Part shown: in pieces, positions 7,171-8,863 of the stretch
How the letters are laid out: each line of letters opens with the position of its first letter
How positions within the stretch are numbered: position 1 is the stretch's first letter
DNA from: Gammaproteobacteria bacterium
Lineage (GTDB): Bacteria > Pseudomonadota > Gammaproteobacteria > Pseudomonadales > Azotimanducaceae_A
Direction: 5' to 3'
NCBI GenBank assembly: GCA_026713405.1
Contig: JAPOON010000523.1
Span: 1 to 8,863, forward strand
Length of the DNA stretch: 8,863 nucleotides
Position numbers and translations under genes: made by a program
The notes under the pieces: generated by a model
What the model was told of the DNA's origin: nothing
The model's input: the letters and a program-made list of their open reading frames with translations, nothing else
Databases searched by the model: none

Positions 7171-7189
7171 AGGGAAAAGCAGTTTCCCT
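7171..7189 (+). other. Stem-loop after the orphan gene
   Basis: AGGGAAA (7171-7177) and TTTCCCT (7183-7189) form a perfect 7-bp stem around a five-base loop, 22 bases after the stop of the orphan gene. No T-run follows (CTCCGTGG), so an intrinsic terminator is doubtful. It might protect the mRNA 3' end. Confidence 0.3.
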
Positions 7190-7240
7190 CTCCGTGGTGA
7201 ACGGACACGAGCCTAACTGGTTGGACGACGTTCGCCTCAG

Positions 7241-7327
7241 TACGACTTGCGGCGTCTCGGGGTCCCGCTCGCCTGGCCGGGCTTCGCCAGCGAGGCGGAC
7301 CTTGCGGGCTATCCGCACACCGTCATC
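7241..7327 (+). pseudogene. Hydrolase gene remnant, fragment 2
   Basis: The core 7270-7327 matches the intact hydrolase gene at 8498-8555 at 54 of 58 bases. It encodes AWPGFASEADLAGYPHTVI against AWPGFAREADLAGYPPTVI. Upstream in the same frame, from 7241, YDLRRLGVPL aligns with YGIEELNNRNPI (residues 253-264) if a two-codon gap is allowed. This points to a diverged paralogue rather than a fresh copy. Two of the four core differences are silent third positions, so the piece evolved for a time as coding sequence. It has no start or stop of its own. The match ends exactly at 7327, where the phytanoyl-CoA dioxygenase-like fragment begins on the other strand. Confidence 0.85.
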
Positions 7328-7496
7328 CTGGCGCCTCGGCGATGTCGACGTGATTCAGGTCGGCGGACTCGGCGAACATCTCTTCGGTAAAAGGCGCCTC
7401 CATGCGCCGCAGCCAAATCTCGTCCAGGAAGTCCGGCAGGTGGACGACGCCGTGGTCGCGGTACTCCCGGATCTCCCGTTCCGTGATAAACCTCAT
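7323..7496 (-). pseudogene. Truncated phytanoyl-CoA dioxygenase (PhyH)-like gene, 5' end only
   Basis: From ATG 7496, with GGAGG eight bases upstream, the frame encodes 57 residues: MRFITEREIREYRDHGVVHLPDFLDEIWLRRM and on to NHVDIAEAPG. This resembles the N-terminus of PhyH-family Fe(II)/2-oxoglutarate dioxygenases (an E-Y-R-x-x-G-V-V-x-L-P-x-F-L-D pattern). The later iron-binding HxD...H motif and the rest of the roughly 270-residue domain are missing. The gene's own sequence runs to 7328; the TGA stop (7325-7323) comes from the hydrolase remnant joined there. It cannot be an active enzyme. The good ribosome-binding site implies it was intact before the rearrangement. Family assignment rests on a short N-terminal stretch. 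Confidence 0.65.
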
Positions 7497-7706
7497 TGGC
7501 GGCGCCTCCGGTAGCGGCCGGGGTCGCACCACTGCCGATCTTCGTTGGACAGGGCCATCCTTGCACGCGGGCATTCGTCCAGGAGTCCCTGAAGGGTGTA
7601 CGCCGGCGCCTGCACCGCGGACACTACCAGCTTCCCCCCGGACTTGAAATCACTCCCCAATACCGCCTTAAATTGCTGCCTGCAGAGCGGATGACGACTA
7701 AACGCC
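7497..7706. other. Divergent spacer between the PhyH fragment and the hydrolase
   Basis: This is a 210-bp region without a convincing gene; the frames open through it are continuations of shadows. It should hold the promoters of the former PhyH gene (leftward) and of the hydrolase (rightward). No strong inverted repeat of operator type is visible to me, and no regulator gene lies nearby. Confidence 0.5.
7644..7673 (+). promoter_or_regulatory. Weak candidate promoter of the hydrolase
   Basis: TTGAAA (7644-7649) and TTAAAT (7668-7673) are spaced by 18 bp. The -35 matches consensus at five of six bases and the -10 at four. Transcription from about 7680 would leave a 27-base leader before ATG 7707. 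It is the best pair I find in this spacer, but not a strong one. Confidence 0.3.
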
Positions 7707-8747
7707 ATGACCAACAAGATCACCGAAGACCCAAGGATCGACCCGCGCATCAAGGCGCTGTTCGGCGCCATGGACCTCGCGGCCCTGGGCGGCGGGGACG
7801 TGGCCAGTCGGGAGGAACTGCTCGCGGAGAGCAACAGCGACGAAGCGAAGGCCGCGGCCGGGATGATGGAGCAATTTCTGGCGCTGTCCGACAACGAGGA
7901 GATTGCCCCCTCCGCCGGGCTGACGGTTCAAGACCTGCAGTTCACTTCCGAGCCGGACGGCAACCGGGCCAACATCCTGTTCATCCGCCCCGACGGCGAC
8001 GAGGCCCGCCCCTGCGTGTACTACATCCACGGCGGCGGCATGCAGTCGATGTCCTGCACCTACGGTAACTACCGCGCCTGGGGCCGCATCATCGCCGCCT
8101 GTGGGGTGGCGGTGGCCATGGTTGATTTCCGGAACTGCCTCACGCCGTCCTCGGTGCCGGAAGTGGCGCCCTTTCCGGCGGGGCTGAACGACTGCGTCTC
8201 GGGCGTGAAGTGGGTGGCTGCCCACGCCGACGAACTCGGCATCGACGCGGGCCACATCATCGTCGCGGGGGAGAGCGGCGGCGGCAACCTCACGCTCGCC
8301 ACGGGGCTCAAGCTGCTGCGCGACGGCGACATCGGCCTGATTCGCGGCCTCTATGCCCTGTGCCCCTACATCGCCGGCACCTGGCCCCATCCGGACAATC
8401 CCTCCTCCGTCGAGAACAACGGCATACTGCTCGACCTGCACAACAACCGCGGGGCGATGGCTTACGGCATCGAGGAGTTGAACAACAGGAACCCGATCGC
8501 CTGGCCGGGCTTTGCCAGAGAGGCGGACCTGGCGGGCTATCCGCCCACCGTCATCAGCGTCAACGAATGCGACCCGCTGCGCGACGAGGGCGTCAACTTC
8601 TACCGCAAGCTGCTGCGGGCCGGGGTCAGCGCCCGCTGCCGGCAGGTGATGGGCACCATCCACGGCACCGAGATATTTCCCATGGCGGCGCCGGACATCA
8701 GCCGCGACACGGCGGTTTCCATCGCCGACTTCTGCCGGACGGCATGA
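7707..8747 (+). CDS. Alpha/beta hydrolase, hormone-sensitive lipase (HSL/family IV) type esterase
   Basis: This is a 346-aa cytoplasmic enzyme likely to hydrolyse a carboxylic ester; the substrate is unknown. The oxyanion-hole motif HGGG is at residues 108-111. The nucleophile elbow GESGGGN (188-194) gives catalytic Ser190. The acid is D289 in ECDPLRDEG and the base is H319 in TIHGTE. This is the standard order and spacing for the family. The first 75 residues are a cap region (DPRIDPRIKALF at 8-19). There is no signal peptide. ATG 7707 has no clear ribosome-binding site, but the cap starts right after it and no better start is seen. The stop overlaps the next gene's start (ATGA), so the two are probably translationally coupled. 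Two scraps upstream match this gene, at residues 120-128 and 253-283, so a related paralogue once lay there. Confidence 0.93.
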   Translation: MTNKITEDPRIDPRIKALFGAMDLAALGGGDVASREELLAESNSDEAKAAAGMMEQFLALSDNEEIAPSAGLTVQDLQFTSEPDGNRANILFIRPDGDEARPCVYYIHGGGMQSMSCTYGNYRAWGRIIAACGVAVAMVDFRNCLTPSSVPEVAPFPAGLNDCVSGVKWVAAHADELGIDAGHIIVAGESGGGNLTLATGLKLLRDGDIGLIRGLYALCPYIAGTWPHPDNPSSVENNGILLDLHNNRGAMAYGIEELNNRNPIAWPGFAREADLAGYPPTVISVNECDPLRDEGVNFYRKLLRAGVSARCRQVMGTIHGTEIFPMAAPDISRDTAVSIADFCRTA

Positions 8748-8863
8748 TGGCCGCTGCGCTTCCCTTCGCCAAAGTCACGCCGGTCGATTACGGCCCCGAC
8801 GAAGCGGCCATGGTTCGCTACCCGGCCGAGGGCCGCGAGCGGGCGTTGGGGGTCGGCAACCCC
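8744..8863 (+). CDS. Start of an unidentified gene, cut by the window end
   Basis: ATG 8744 overlaps the hydrolase stop by four bases (ATGA), and a second in-frame ATG follows immediately. The frame is open for all 40 codons to the edge: MMAAALPFAKVTPVDYGPDE and on to RERALGVGNP. Codon use is similar to the hydrolase (mostly G/C at third positions), supporting real coding sequence. There is too little to name a family. The overlap suggests it works in the same pathway as the esterase. Confidence 0.65.
   Translation, partial: MMAAALPFAKVTPVDYGPDEAAMVRYPAEGRERALGVGNP

Noticed and set aside
7117..7227. Possible integron attC site after the orphan gene (CTCAAC near 7118 and GTTGGAC near 7221, with a hairpin midway)
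   Set aside because: The two ends pair poorly, the left core lacks the required purine, no second attC or attI lies before the gene, and no integrase is in the window.
7698..8663. Minus-strand open frame of 321 codons opposite the hydrolase
   Set aside because: The plus-strand hydrolase has a full catalytic triad and family motifs; the opposite frame is a compositional shadow.

Overview
The window looks like a chromosomal segment of a high-GC gammaproteobacterium (GC estimated by eye in the low-to-mid 60s percent). The evidence is the GuaB, GuaA and XseA sequences, which read like gammaproteobacterial proteins, and a xseA / guaB-guaA neighbourhood as in Pseudomonas-type genomes. I cannot fix the order or genus from the sequence.

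Layout. Positions 1-203 are intergenic, with a 9-bp hairpin and a sharp AT-rich island. On the minus strand, xseA (1162-2562) is followed by a secreted M23 zinc peptidase (204-1112). A 53-bp tandem duplication at their junction (1101-1206) has separated the two genes. xseA diverges from guaB (2625-4094), which has a well-formed sigma70-type promoter overlapping the xseA translation signals. guaA (4129-5718) follows 34 bp after guaB, so the two GMP-synthesis genes form the usual operon: IMP to XMP (GuaB), then XMP to GMP (GuaA).

After guaA the character changes. Positions 5719-7706 are a patchwork. They hold a doubtful small ORF (5902-6213) and a 258-codon gene of unknown function with a canonical ribosome-binding site (6372-7148). 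Two fragments that match the downstream alpha/beta-hydrolase gene, in the hydrolase order, lie on either side of that gene. A 5'-terminal piece of a phytanoyl-CoA dioxygenase-like gene on the minus strand is fused directly to the second fragment. This suggests gene decay and replacement downstream of a conserved core operon.

An intact HSL-family alpha/beta hydrolase (7707-8747) follows. It is overlapped by ATGA with the start of another gene that runs off the window (8744 onward), so these two probably form a catabolic-type operon.

I see no CRISPR array, transposase, integrase, tRNA or rRNA. The least conventional parts are the stop/start-preserving duplication at the xseA-peptidase junction and the orphan gene between hydrolase remnants.
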